A program made the position numbers and the translations under genes. DNA of 64,000 nucleotides from the NCBI RefSeq assembly GCF_014647375.1, contig NZ_BMPB01000002.1:62001-126000 (forward strand), given 5' to 3'. The notes under the pieces are model-generated. The model worked only from the letters and a program-made list of their open reading frames with translations, made no database searches and was not told the DNA's origin. This DNA comes from Parabacteroides faecis. Lineage in GTDB: Bacteria > Bacteroidota > Bacteroidia > Bacteroidales > Tannerellaceae. Positions 32,802 through 40,699 of the stretch are shown piece after piece; positions within the stretch are counted from its first letter, which is position 1; the number at the start of each line of letters is the position of its first letter.

Positions 32802-32879
32802 GTAGGGGCGGGGTTTACCCGCCCTTTGTGACAATAATATAACAACCGATGGAGAGGGGCGGGCAGACCCCGCCCCTAC
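32802..32879. repeat. GC-rich dispersed-type inverted repeat
   Basis: Arms at 32802-32824 and 32857-32879 (23 bp, 21 pairing) start with GTAGGGGCGGGG and enclose an AT-rich 32-bp centre. Composition is sharply unlike the flanks. It looks like a REP/MITE-type intergenic element; it may also stop panB transcripts. Confidence 0.85.
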
Positions 32880-32952
32880 CAACGACACTACATTCAATTT
32901 TGATAAATACTGAATCTATTGCCATCCCCATTGGCATATTAGCACATTATTT

Positions 32953-34278
32953 ATGAAAGCTCATCTTTTAATAGGTGCCGCTTCATCGGGAAGCGGAAAG
33001 ACAACATTTACACTCGGATTGCTTCGGGCATTGAAGAACCGGGGTGGAAAAGTCAGACCGTTTAAATGCGGACCGGACTATATCGATACACGCCATCATA
33101 AGGAAGCGGCCGGTTTCCCTTCCGTAAATCTGGACAGTTTCATGATGTCGGAGCAACATATACGGGAACTGTATCAACGTTATACATCCGGTGCCGATTA
33201 TGCCGTAACCGAGGGTGTCATGGGACTTTTCGACGGCTATGACGCTATGAAGGGCAGCAGTGCGGAAATTGCCCGGCTATTGAATATCCCTGTTATCCTG
33301 ATCGTTAATGCGAAAAGTACAGCTTACTCCGTTGCCCCCTTATTATATGGGTTCAGGAACTTCTATAAAGAAATAAACATTGTCGGTGCAGTCTTTAATT
33401 TCGTTGCCTCTGAAAGCCATTATTCCTTTCTGAAACAAGCCTGTGAAGATGCCGGAGTGGAAGCTTTGGGATATCTACCCAAACAGGCAGATGTGGAAAT
33501 ACCGAGTCGTCACCTGGGTTTAACGCTGGATGAAGCATTTTGTTTAGATACTTTTGCCGACCGTGTAGCCGAATTAGTGGAGAAACACGTCGATATCGAT
33601 CGTCTTTTAGCATTGACAGCTTGCCGGCCGGATACTGTTTCGCCCGTATCTTTCCAGGAGGAAAGACAATCTTCTCCTTTGAAAATATCCATAGCCCGTG
33701 ATGCCGCCTTTAACTTTGCCTATGAGGAAAATATCCGTTTCCTACACCAGTTAGGAAGGGTTACTTTTTTTAGTCCGTTGAAAGATTCAACATTGCCGGA
33801 ATCTGATTTTGTCTATTTGCCCGGTGGTTATCCTGAATTATTCCTTTCCGGATTATCAGCCAACCGATCCATGCTCCAATCCATTCGCAATTATGCCGAA
33901 GCAGGAGGGAAGTTACTTGCAGAATGCGGTGGAATGATGTATCTCTGTAATGATATAAAGTCGTCCGAAGGAACGAGTTATCCGGTAGTCGGCCTATTAA
34001 ACCAATCGGCGACTATGGAACAGATGAAACTTCGTCTCGGATACCGTACGTTACGTTATCAGGATCATATCTTAACGGGCCACGAATTCCATTATTCGCG
34101 TATAGAATCTCAGGAAGAGAAACTCCTGTCTGTCGCAACGGCCTATACTGCTAAGGGCAGTCCCGTCGACACTCCTTTATACCGATATAAGAACGTGCTC
34201 GCCGGATATACCCATCTTTATTGGGGAGACCCGGCAAGGAACCAATGGTTCATCGACTATCTGAACGGACTTATTTAG
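32953..34278 (+). CDS. cbiA: cobyrinate a,c-diamide synthase
   Basis: 441 residues, the standard CbiA/CobB size. It amidates carboxylates a and c of cobyrinic acid using glutamine and ATP. N-terminal synthetase domain: P-loop LIGAASSGSGKTTFT (8-18 region), RPFKCGPDYIDTRHH and TEGVMGLFDGYDAM. C-terminal class I glutaminase-like domain: FVYLPGGYPELF, LLAECGGMMYLCN (catalytic Cys) and GHEFHYSRIE (His). It is alone here, without other cob/cbi genes next to it, and no riboswitch is visible directly upstream. Its 3' end overlaps the convergent AlkD-like gene by 8 bp. Confidence 0.95.
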   Translation: MKAHLLIGAASSGSGKTTFTLGLLRALKNRGGKVRPFKCGPDYIDTRHHKEAAGFPSVNLDSFMMSEQHIRELYQRYTSGADYAVTEGVMGLFDGYDAMKGSSAEIARLLNIPVILIVNAKSTAYSVAPLLYGFRNFYKEINIVGAVFNFVASESHYSFLKQACEDAGVEALGYLPKQADVEIPSRHLGLTLDEAFCLDTFADRVAELVEKHVDIDRLLALTACRPDTVSPVSFQEERQSSPLKISIARDAAFNFAYEENIRFLHQLGRVTFFSPLKDSTLPESDFVYLPGGYPELFLSGLSANRSMLQSIRNYAEAGGKLLAECGGMMYLCNDIKSSEGTSYPVVGLLNQSATMEQMKLRLGYRTLRYQDHILTGHEFHYSRIESQEEKLLSVATAYTAKGSPVDTPLYRYKNVLAGYTHLYWGDPARNQWFIDYLNGLI

Positions 34279-34978
34279 CCATTGCCAATGCTTTCAACTC
34301 TTTGGGCATTTTCTCGATCGCATATCTCAGGGAAGTTCGTGGCATAGCCGCTTTTTTTGCCATCACATAATCGAAGACTTCTTTCTGATGGGCTTCACTG
34401 GCCGCTTTCAGCATCCAGCCATATCCTTTTTGTACCAGATCGTCCGGATCATTGAAGAGAATATCGGCTATTTCAAATATATCGTTCAGGAAAAGCCCTT
34501 TTCTGGCAGGGATGATCAATGTTACAGCGGCGGCACGTTTCGTCCAGCGGTTGTCGGAATGCGCCCACTCTTTTAACCGGGTAATATATTCCGGGTACAT
34601 TTCCAGGAAAGTTCCAACGGTATGATTGCATAATGTGTCGCAGGATGCCCAGTTGGATACATATTCATTCACCCATCCCTCGAATACAGAAAAGTCTTCC
34701 GGCTCATATCGTTCGTGGATATAATAGGACCAGTTGCAGGCAATATAAGATTCTTCCGAATACCCGGACTTCCACAATTCTTCGCATAAAGCAAAGATGT
34801 CGTTCTTGGGAAGTTCCTTGATCGACTGATAAAACTCCTTACTGATCTTGTTGACCATAGGAATTTTCACTCCGTGATACAAGATCTTCTCTTTGAAGAA
34901 GCTCTGTGCATTCAGCCGGGTCTTTTCATCAATGTTTTCTTCCAGTGCCTGACATACTTGTTCTATAGTTGTTTTCAT
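34271..34978 (-). CDS. DNA alkylation repair protein, AlkD-like HEAT-repeat glycosylase
   Basis: 235 residues from the ATG at 34978 (MKTTIEQVCQ); an earlier ATG at 35014 gives an unlikely N-terminus. All-helical HEAT-like protein of the DNA_alkylation family (PF08713) with VKIPMVNKISKEF, LWKSGYSEESYIACN, WASCDTLCNHTVGTF, WAHSDNRWTKRAAAVTLI and DPDDLVQKGYGWMLKAAS. AlkD enzymes remove bulky or cationic alkylated bases without flipping. The Trp and Asp positions (NWASCD, DNRWTKR) fit the catalytic cleft. Monocistronic. Confidence 0.9.
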   Translation of the reverse strand: MKTTIEQVCQALEENIDEKTRLNAQSFFKEKILYHGVKIPMVNKISKEFYQSIKELPKNDIFALCEELWKSGYSEESYIACNWSYYIHERYEPEDFSVFEGWVNEYVSNWASCDTLCNHTVGTFLEMYPEYITRLKEWAHSDNRWTKRAAAVTLIIPARKGLFLNDIFEIADILFNDPDDLVQKGYGWMLKAASEAHQKEVFDYVMAKKAAMPRTSLRYAIEKMPKELKALAMAK

Positions 34979-35081
34979 GAGGTATATATAATATATTTGA
35001 TTACAAACATACATATTTTTCCTATATATGTCCGTTTTATCGAAATTATCCTTATTTTCGTGAAAACTAATAATTCATACC

Positions 35082-35576
35082 ATGGTCAATACTATTTTTC
35101 TGGGGATCGCCATCGTTGCATCCGCAATATTTCTGATACAGTTCATCATGTCTGTTTTCTTTGGTGATCTGGATACGGACACCGATGTCGACGTCGATCT
35201 CGGCAGCGTGGTTTCCTTTAAAGGATTAACCCATTTTTGTATCGGCTTCGGATGGTATATGTATATTGCTAAGAGTACAGCCATATCCACTTTTCTGATC
35301 GGAATCCTGATCGGGTTGGCGTTTGTTTTCATCTTATGGTTTCTGTATAAGAAAGCTTACCAGCTTCAGAAGGAGAATAAGCCGGAGAAGACGGAAGCCC
35401 TGGTCGGACGGGAATGTACTATTTATGCCCACGACGGAATACGTTATATCGTACAGATGGCTTTGAACGGAGCTTTGCGTGAAGTGGAAGTGCGTTCCCT
35501 GGAAGGTAAAACCTACCAGACCGGAGACCGGACGTTGATCTGCAAAGTGGAATCGGGAACAATTTATATACAATAA
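35082..35576 (+). CDS. NfeD-like membrane protein
   Basis: 164 residues: three hydrophobic segments (5-28, about 50-70, 72-90), an Asp-rich loop (GDLDTDTDVDVDLGSVV) and a small C-terminal OB-like sheet (EALVGRECTIYAHDGIRYIVQMALNGALREVEVRS). This is the short NfeD/YuaF class without a protease domain. It is 21 bp upstream of a flotillin gene, the classical NfeD-flotillin pair that organises membrane microdomains. Assignment relies on architecture and neighbour. Confidence 0.75.
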   Translation: MVNTIFLGIAIVASAIFLIQFIMSVFFGDLDTDTDVDVDLGSVVSFKGLTHFCIGFGWYMYIAKSTAISTFLIGILIGLAFVFILWFLYKKAYQLQKENKPEKTEALVGRECTIYAHDGIRYIVQMALNGALREVEVRSLEGKTYQTGDRTLICKVESGTIYIQ

Positions 35577-35597
35577 TAATAAATCAGCGAGTAAATT

Positions 35598-37226
35598 ATG
35601 ACACAGGAAATGTTAATCATGGTAGCCATCCTTGTAGGGGTTATCATCCTTTCTTTTATCGGGATCCTTTCCCGTTATCGCAAATGTAAGAGTGATGAAG
35701 TGTTGGTGGTGTATGGTAAGACCTCCGGTGAGAAGTCTGCTAAACTCTATCATGGTGGTGCTGCCTTCGTTTGGCCTATCATTCAGGGGTACGAATTCCT
35801 GTCGATGAAACCGCTTCAGATCGATTGTAAACTGACCGGAGCCTTGTCTGCCCAGAATATCCGTGTGGATGTCCCGACGACTATTACGGTCGCGATCAGT
35901 ACCGACCCCGAGGTGATGCAGAATGCTGCCGAACGTCTGTTGGGGCTGCAACCGGAAGATAAGCAGAATCTTATTACCGATGTCGTGTACGGTCAGATGC
36001 GTCTGGTCATTGCCGATATGACGATCGAGGAACTGAACTCCGACCGTGATAAATTCCTTTCTAAAGTGCGCGACAATATCGATACGGAATTACGCAAGTT
36101 CGGTCTCTACCTGATGAACATCAACATCAGTGATATCCGCGACGCAGCCAACTATATCGTCAACCTGGGTAAAGAAGCGGAAAGTAAAGCTTTGAATGAA
36201 GCCCAGGCGAATATCGAAGAACAGGAAAAACTGGGTGCTATCAAGATTGCGAACCAGATTCGTGAACGTGAAACGACTGTAGCCGAAACACGTAAGGACC
36301 AGGATATCGCGATTGCCGAAACCAAGAAGCAGCAGGAAATCTCCGTAGCCAATGCCGACAAGGAACGTATCTCGCAGGTTGCCGTGGCTAATGCTTCGAA
36401 AGAATCGCAGGTAGCCAAAGCAGAAGCAGATAAGAATATCAATATCGAAAAAGCAAATACAGAAAAGGAAAGCCGTATCGCAGAATTGAATTCCGACATG
36501 GAAATCAAGAAAGCCGATGCCGGAAAGAAAGCAGCCGTAGGGCGAAATGAGGCAAACAAAGAGGTTGCCAAATCGGATGCCGAATTAGCAGTGACACAAG
36601 CAGAAGCAAATAAACAGGCCGGTGAAGCAGCAGCTAGATCAGAAGCCTCCGTACAAGCTGCCCGCGAAATAGCTCAGCGTGAAGTGGAAGAAGCAAAAGC
36701 GAAGAAGGTGGAATCTGCCCTGAAAGCACAAAAGATCGTCCCGGCAGAGATCGCCCGTCAGGAAGCGATCCTCCAGGCGGAAGCTGTTGCCGAAAAGATG
36801 ATCCGTGAAGCCGAAGCAAAAGCAAAGGCAACATTGGCGCAGGCAGAGGCCGAAGCAAGAGCGATCCAGATGAAGCTGGAAGCCGAAGCTGAAGGTAAAA
36901 AGAAGTCATTGCTTGCTGAAGCCGACGGTTTCAAGGCGATGGTCGAGGCCGCCGAATCGAATCCGGCTATCGCTATCCAGTATAAGATGGTAGATCAGTG
37001 GAAAGAAATTGCCGGCGAACAGGTGAAGGCATTCGAACATATACAGCTGGGTGATATCACTGTCTTCGATGGAGGCCAGGGCACAACCGGTAACTTCCTG
37101 AATCAATTGGTTAAAACTGTAGCTCCGAGTCTCGGCGTATTGGATAAGCTGCCTATCGGTGATACGGTAAAAGGAATCATTCACCCGGAAGAAAAAGAAG
37201 ATAAGAAAGATACAACAAAGAAGTAA
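35598..37226 (+). CDS. flotillin-family (SPFH) membrane scaffold protein
   Basis: 542 residues. N-terminal membrane helix (MLIMVAILVGVIILSFIGIL), SPFH/band-7 domain (about 28-200: VVYGKTSGEKSAKLYHGGAAFVWPIIQGYEFL, IRVDVPTTITVAISTDPEVMQNAAERLLG), then a long Ala/Glu/Lys-rich coiled coil (about 200-450) as in FloT/YqiK, and a C-terminal oligomerisation end. Functions in membrane microdomain organisation together with NfeD. The gene ends 1 bp before the adenosyltransferase gene, so all three are likely one operon. Confidence 0.92.
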   Translation: MTQEMLIMVAILVGVIILSFIGILSRYRKCKSDEVLVVYGKTSGEKSAKLYHGGAAFVWPIIQGYEFLSMKPLQIDCKLTGALSAQNIRVDVPTTITVAISTDPEVMQNAAERLLGLQPEDKQNLITDVVYGQMRLVIADMTIEELNSDRDKFLSKVRDNIDTELRKFGLYLMNINISDIRDAANYIVNLGKEAESKALNEAQANIEEQEKLGAIKIANQIRERETTVAETRKDQDIAIAETKKQQEISVANADKERISQVAVANASKESQVAKAEADKNINIEKANTEKESRIAELNSDMEIKKADAGKKAAVGRNEANKEVAKSDAELAVTQAEANKQAGEAAARSEASVQAAREIAQREVEEAKAKKVESALKAQKIVPAEIARQEAILQAEAVAEKMIREAEAKAKATLAQAEAEARAIQMKLEAEAEGKKKSLLAEADGFKAMVEAAESNPAIAIQYKMVDQWKEIAGEQVKAFEHIQLGDITVFDGGQGTTGNFLNQLVKTVAPSLGVLDKLPIGDTVKGIIHPEEKEDKKDTTKK

Positions 37227-37227
37227 A

Positions 37228-37794
37228 ATGAGAATTTATACCAAAGGAGGGGATAAAGGCCGCACCGGTATCCACGGCGGCGAACGGGTTGAGAAAGACG
37301 ATATCCGTATCGAAGCGAACGGTACATTGGATGAAGTGAATGCACAGATCGGTATCGTGCGGGCTTTATTGCCTCCGGAACATGAGTGGCAGGATGTCTT
37401 AGGTAAAATACAACGGGAGTTGATGGTGGTGATGTCGCACGTGGCAACTCCGTCCGCTATCCGTGATAAGAATCCGAACAGCCTTTCGGACGACCTGGTG
37501 TCTTTCTGCGAACAACAGATCGATGTCTTGACGGGACAGATGCAGGATAACGGCTTCTTTATCCTGCCCGGTGGTACATTGATTTCGGCTCACCTGCAAC
37601 TGGCGCGTACCGTTGCCCGCCGTGCCGAACGCCGCCTTTGGACATTGTACCGGAAAGACCCGCTTCCGGAAGAGATCATGCAGTTTGTCAATCGCTTGTC
37701 AGACTTGTTTTTTACAATGGCTCGTTACGAGATGTTCAGGCAGGATCATGCCGAAGAGCGCTGGAACTCCTTCTTGTATAAGCGTAAAAGATAG
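37228..37794 (+). CDS. pduO: PduO-type cob(I)alamin adenosyltransferase
   Basis: 188 residues. Transfers the adenosyl group of ATP to cob(I)alamin (or the diamide), making the coenzyme form. PduO hallmarks: N-terminal MRIYTKGGDKGRTG (ATP-binding), EANGTLDEVNAQIG, FILPGGT, ARTVARRAERRLW and YLNRLSD-like FVNRLSDLFFTMAR. Translated directly after flotillin with a 1-bp gap, an unusual pairing. With cbiA and the B12 uptake operon it gives the cell routes to adenosylcobalamin. Confidence 0.94.
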   Translation: MRIYTKGGDKGRTGIHGGERVEKDDIRIEANGTLDEVNAQIGIVRALLPPEHEWQDVLGKIQRELMVVMSHVATPSAIRDKNPNSLSDDLVSFCEQQIDVLTGQMQDNGFFILPGGTLISAHLQLARTVARRAERRLWTLYRKDPLPEEIMQFVNRLSDLFFTMARYEMFRQDHAEERWNSFLYKRKR

Positions 37795-37852
37795 GAACTT
37801 CAATATGCTAGGATAGCATATCTAATGTCTTTTGTCCGCAGTTTTGAATAAA

Positions 37853-37918
37853 TAAAGCCAAAGTTACTAAATAGCAAGGCATGCCTTACGTATTTGTAGC
37901 TTTGGCTTTACCTTTTTG
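37853..37918 (+). terminator. long nested hairpin terminator of the NfeD-flotillin-PduO operon
   Basis: Outer 11-bp arms TAAAGCCAAAG (37853-37863) and 37900-37910 enclose a 12-bp perfect palindrome AAGGCATGCCTT (37876-37887); CCTTTTT follows. A smaller hairpin, ATATGCTA-gga-TAGCATAT, sits at 37803-37821. Confidence 0.78.
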
Positions 37919-38003
37919 TTATGCCAACCTTACGTATTTTAATCTAGGGAGGAATGAGCTTAAAGTATGCCCCTTTTTACTTTACATATAAGGATGTAAA
38001 GGT

Positions 38004-38855
38004 TTACTCCCCGGTAGGGATATCCTGCCAGGTCCCTTTCACCAGTTCGCGGGTAGTCGTAAAACCGATCTCTTTCAGTAATTTAAAAGCTTCTTCCCGT
38101 CCGTCATTCACCAGGTCCGGATAGTGGCAGTCGGAGTTGACCATTACCGGTATATTCATCTCTTTCAGTAATCCGAGATATTCTTTCCGAGGGAATAGCT
38201 GCTGTTTTTTAACCAGATTTTTGGTGTTTACTTCTACCATCAACCCCTTTTCTGCGATCAGATCGAGGGTTGCCCTGAACGGTTCCTGATACCAGTCCGC
38301 ATCAAATGAGAAACCTTCGCATTTGTGTCCGTTCATATAAATCTTGTCCATGTGCCCAACGATATCGATTCCTCCTGCCTGGATCATCTTCATGGTCGAA
38401 TCGAAATAGCGGGCAACCAGTTTACGGATATCACCTTCGAAATAGTGATCGAGGGAAGCTTTGTAATCGGTAAAAGAACCGTCGATGCAGACCATGTTTT
38501 CTTCACACAAATGTTCTGATATAGGGAGGAAATGAATGGAGCCGATGCGGTAATCTAACGGTAATTTCCGGAAATAGGCGATAGAAGGATTATAGGTTTC
38601 ATCCAGATAATCGATCTCCAGGGCTGTATATATTTCCAACCGGTTACTGTATTTCGTTTTCAGCCGGTTTATTTCAGCCAGGTATTCGGGCATATCGTCT
38701 TTCGACATATTCCAGAATGTTTCGAAGGGCAGGGGAGAATGCGATGAAAATCCATACGCCCGGAACCCATGGGATATAGCGAACTTTACAAAGTCTTCAG
38801 GCGTACTACGCCCGTCACAGAATGTACAATGACTGTGATAGTTACTAAGCTGCAT
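38004..38855 (-). CDS. hisK: PHP-family histidinol-phosphatase
   Basis: 283 residues, monofunctional PHP-type histidinol-phosphatase (HisK/HisJ family), penultimate step of histidine synthesis. Metal-site motifs: NYHSHCTFCDG (first HxH), FSSHSPLPF, LEIDYL, GSIHFLP, GHMDKIY and VNSDCHYPD near the C-terminus. All predicted ligands are present. It is not within a his operon here; this dispersed placement is common for the PHP type. Own -7 element 27 bp upstream. Confidence 0.9.
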   Translation of the reverse strand: MQLSNYHSHCTFCDGRSTPEDFVKFAISHGFRAYGFSSHSPLPFETFWNMSKDDMPEYLAEINRLKTKYSNRLEIYTALEIDYLDETYNPSIAYFRKLPLDYRIGSIHFLPISEHLCEENMVCIDGSFTDYKASLDHYFEGDIRKLVARYFDSTMKMIQAGGIDIVGHMDKIYMNGHKCEGFSFDADWYQEPFRATLDLIAEKGLMVEVNTKNLVKKQQLFPRKEYLGLLKEMNIPVMVNSDCHYPDLVNDGREEAFKLLKEIGFTTTRELVKGTWQDIPTGE

Positions 38856-38881
38856 AAATTATTGTCGATTATTTAGGGACA

Positions 38882-38889
38882 CAAAGATA
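38882..38889 (-). promoter_or_regulatory. -7 element (TATCTTTG) for the histidinol-phosphatase gene
   Basis: Minus-strand TAnnTTTG match 26 bp upstream of 38855. Confidence 0.6.
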
Positions 38890-38980
38890 GGAAATCTTTC
38901 CGGGTTATCATAAACATATTGTTCCGTACTGTTGTTTAATAGTTGAGAGATTGTTAAACAGGTGATAAATATTAAGAGAT

Positions 38981-39151
38981 ATGAACAGGCGTGAAAGGCT
39001 GGAGTTGGAAGTTTCCAATATTCAGGAAAAGATAGATAAAGCTTCTAAGGATGTTCCTTCCCATATTTTGAATTCGTGGAAGAAGGATCTGGTGAGTCTG
39101 GAGTTTGAACTGAACAACCTCGTGGATGGCGAGGAAGATAATAATTATTGA
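38981..39151 (+). CDS. small coiled-coil protein, 56 residues
   Basis: An ATG at 38981 opens a 57-codon frame ending in TGA. The product starts MNRRERLELEVSNIQEKIDK and is helical, charged and heptad-like (leucines and isoleucines at coiled-coil spacing), with an acidic tail GEEDNNY. An AAGAGAT purine stretch lies just upstream. Too short for most gene callers. Codon choice resembles real genes rather than random sequence. No known family recognised. Confidence 0.6.
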   Translation: MNRRERLELEVSNIQEKIDKASKDVPSHILNSWKKDLVSLEFELNNLVDGEEDNNY

Positions 39152-39229
39152 AAGTGTATATTTATAGGTTAATAGATTGTTTTAGAAAGAAAAGAAGAAG
39201 ATGCCTAAAAGCTATTACCGGATGCAGAT

Positions 39230-39318
39230 AACGCAGAATACGCAGAGTTTCGCAGATTTTTTAATTAATAATACATATGGTCTGCGAGACTCTGCGCTCT
39301 GTCTGCGTATTCTGCGTT
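39230..39318. repeat. imperfect inverted repeat built of CGCAGA/TCTGCG units
   Basis: Left arm 39230-39256 (AACGCAGAATACGCAGAG then TTTCGCAGA) pairs with 39281-39318; the right arm carries an extra ~11 bp. The centre is AT-rich. It fits a dispersed palindromic element and is placed where it could terminate kbl transcripts. Confidence 0.8.
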
Positions 39319-39357
39319 CCTTAATATAGACTTTTTAGACAACTCCTTCTTTTTGTC

Positions 39358-40548
39358 TTATTTGATAACGTTCAGCTCTTTACCCACCTTGATAAATGCA
39401 GCGATCGCTTTATCCAAATGTTCTTTTTCATGTCCGGCAGACAACTGGACGCGGATACGTGCCTGGTCTTTCGGAACTACCGGATAATAGAATCCTGTTA
39501 CATAGATTCCTTCTTCCTGCATCTTGGCAGCGAAATCCTGAGATAATTTAGCATCATACAGCATAACGGCACAGATAGCGGACTGAGTCGGTTTGATATC
39601 GAAACCGGCAGCCAGCATCTTATCGCGGAAGTAAGATACGTTACCCATCAGTTTGGTATGCAGGGCATCGCTTTCTTTCAGCATCTTGAACATTTCCAGA
39701 CTGGCTCCGACGATAGCAGGTGCTACTGAGTTAGAGAACAGATAAGGACGTGAACGCTGGCGAAGCATGTCGATAATTTCTTTTTTACCTGTAGTGAAAC
39801 CACCCATTGCACCGCCGAATGCTTTACCTAATGTACCTGTGAAGATGTCTACTTTACCATATACATTATATTGTTCTGCCACACCGTGACCGGTCGGACC
39901 GACAACACCGGCAGAGTGAGATTCGTCTACCATGACCAGTGCATCGTATTTTTCAGCCAGTTCGCAGATCTTATCCATCGGAGCAACATTACCGTCCATC
40001 GAGAACACACCGTCTGTTGCTATGATGCGGTGACGCTGAGCCTGCGCTTCCTGCAGACAACGTTCCAGATCGGCCATATCGGCATTGGCATAACGATAAC
40101 GTTTTGCTTTACACAAACGTACACCATCGATGATGGAAGCGTGGTTCAGTGAATCGGAGATGATAGCGTCTTCTTCGCCGAACAACGGTTCGAACAAACC
40201 TCCGTTTGCATCGAAACAAGCGGCATACAGAATAGTATCTTCCGTTTTGAAATAATCGGAAATGGCAGCTTCGAGTTGTTTGTGAAGATCCTGTGTTCCG
40301 CAGATAAAACGAACGGATGACATACCGTATCCGTGAGTATCCATGGCTTCTTTAGCTGCATTGATCAGACGTTGGTTGTCTGACAGACCAAGGTAATTGT
40401 TGGCACAGAAGTTTAAAACATCACTTCCGGCATTTACTTTAATGTCGGCTCTTTGAGGCGTAGTAATGATACGCTCGTTTTTGTACAATCCGGCTGCTTT
40501 AATGTTAGCCAGTTCCTGTGTAAGGAATTCTTTCAGTTTACCGTACAT
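39358..40548 (-). CDS. kbl: glycine C-acetyltransferase (2-amino-3-ketobutyrate CoA ligase)
   Basis: 396 residues from the ATG at 40548 (MYGKLKEFLTQEL); open codons upstream belong to the AT-rich promoter region. PLP enzyme of the alpha-oxoamine synthase family, converting 2-amino-3-oxobutyrate plus CoA to glycine and acetyl-CoA. Motifs: NFCANNYLGLSDN, GTQDLHKQLE, DSLNHASIIDG, MVDESHSAGVVGPTGHG and the PLP-lysine segment FTGTLGKAFGG. Divergent from tdh, which makes its substrate, so the pair is a threonine-degradation module with a shared control region of 151 bp. Confidence 0.96.
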   Translation of the reverse strand: MYGKLKEFLTQELANIKAAGLYKNERIITTPQRADIKVNAGSDVLNFCANNYLGLSDNQRLINAAKEAMDTHGYGMSSVRFICGTQDLHKQLEAAISDYFKTEDTILYAACFDANGGLFEPLFGEEDAIISDSLNHASIIDGVRLCKAKRYRYANADMADLERCLQEAQAQRHRIIATDGVFSMDGNVAPMDKICELAEKYDALVMVDESHSAGVVGPTGHGVAEQYNVYGKVDIFTGTLGKAFGGAMGGFTTGKKEIIDMLRQRSRPYLFSNSVAPAIVGASLEMFKMLKESDALHTKLMGNVSYFRDKMLAAGFDIKPTQSAICAVMLYDAKLSQDFAAKMQEEGIYVTGFYYPVVPKDQARIRVQLSAGHEKEHLDKAIAAFIKVGKELNVIK

Positions 40549-40656
40549 AACTTTGTTTTTTGTTAGTATTTTTAAATCGGGCAAAGTTCCTATTTTTTTT
40601 TGATAATGTGTAAAAAAAAACACAAGAAAATCGTGCAGGAACAATTTTATTCTCTA

Positions 40657-40664
40657 TACCTTTG
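40657..40664 (+). promoter_or_regulatory. -7 element (TACCTTTG) for tdh
   Basis: TAnnTTTG match 35 bp upstream of the ATG at 40700. A near-match for kbl (GAACTTTG, 40582-40589, minus strand) lies opposite. Confidence 0.6.
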
Positions 40665-40699
40665 CCGCAGAAAAAACTTAAAAGAACAATAAAAACGCA

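Noticed and set aside
31967-32845. 292-codon ORF opposite panB
   Set aside because: Antisense to the whole of panB; Cys/His/Gln-rich shadow composition.
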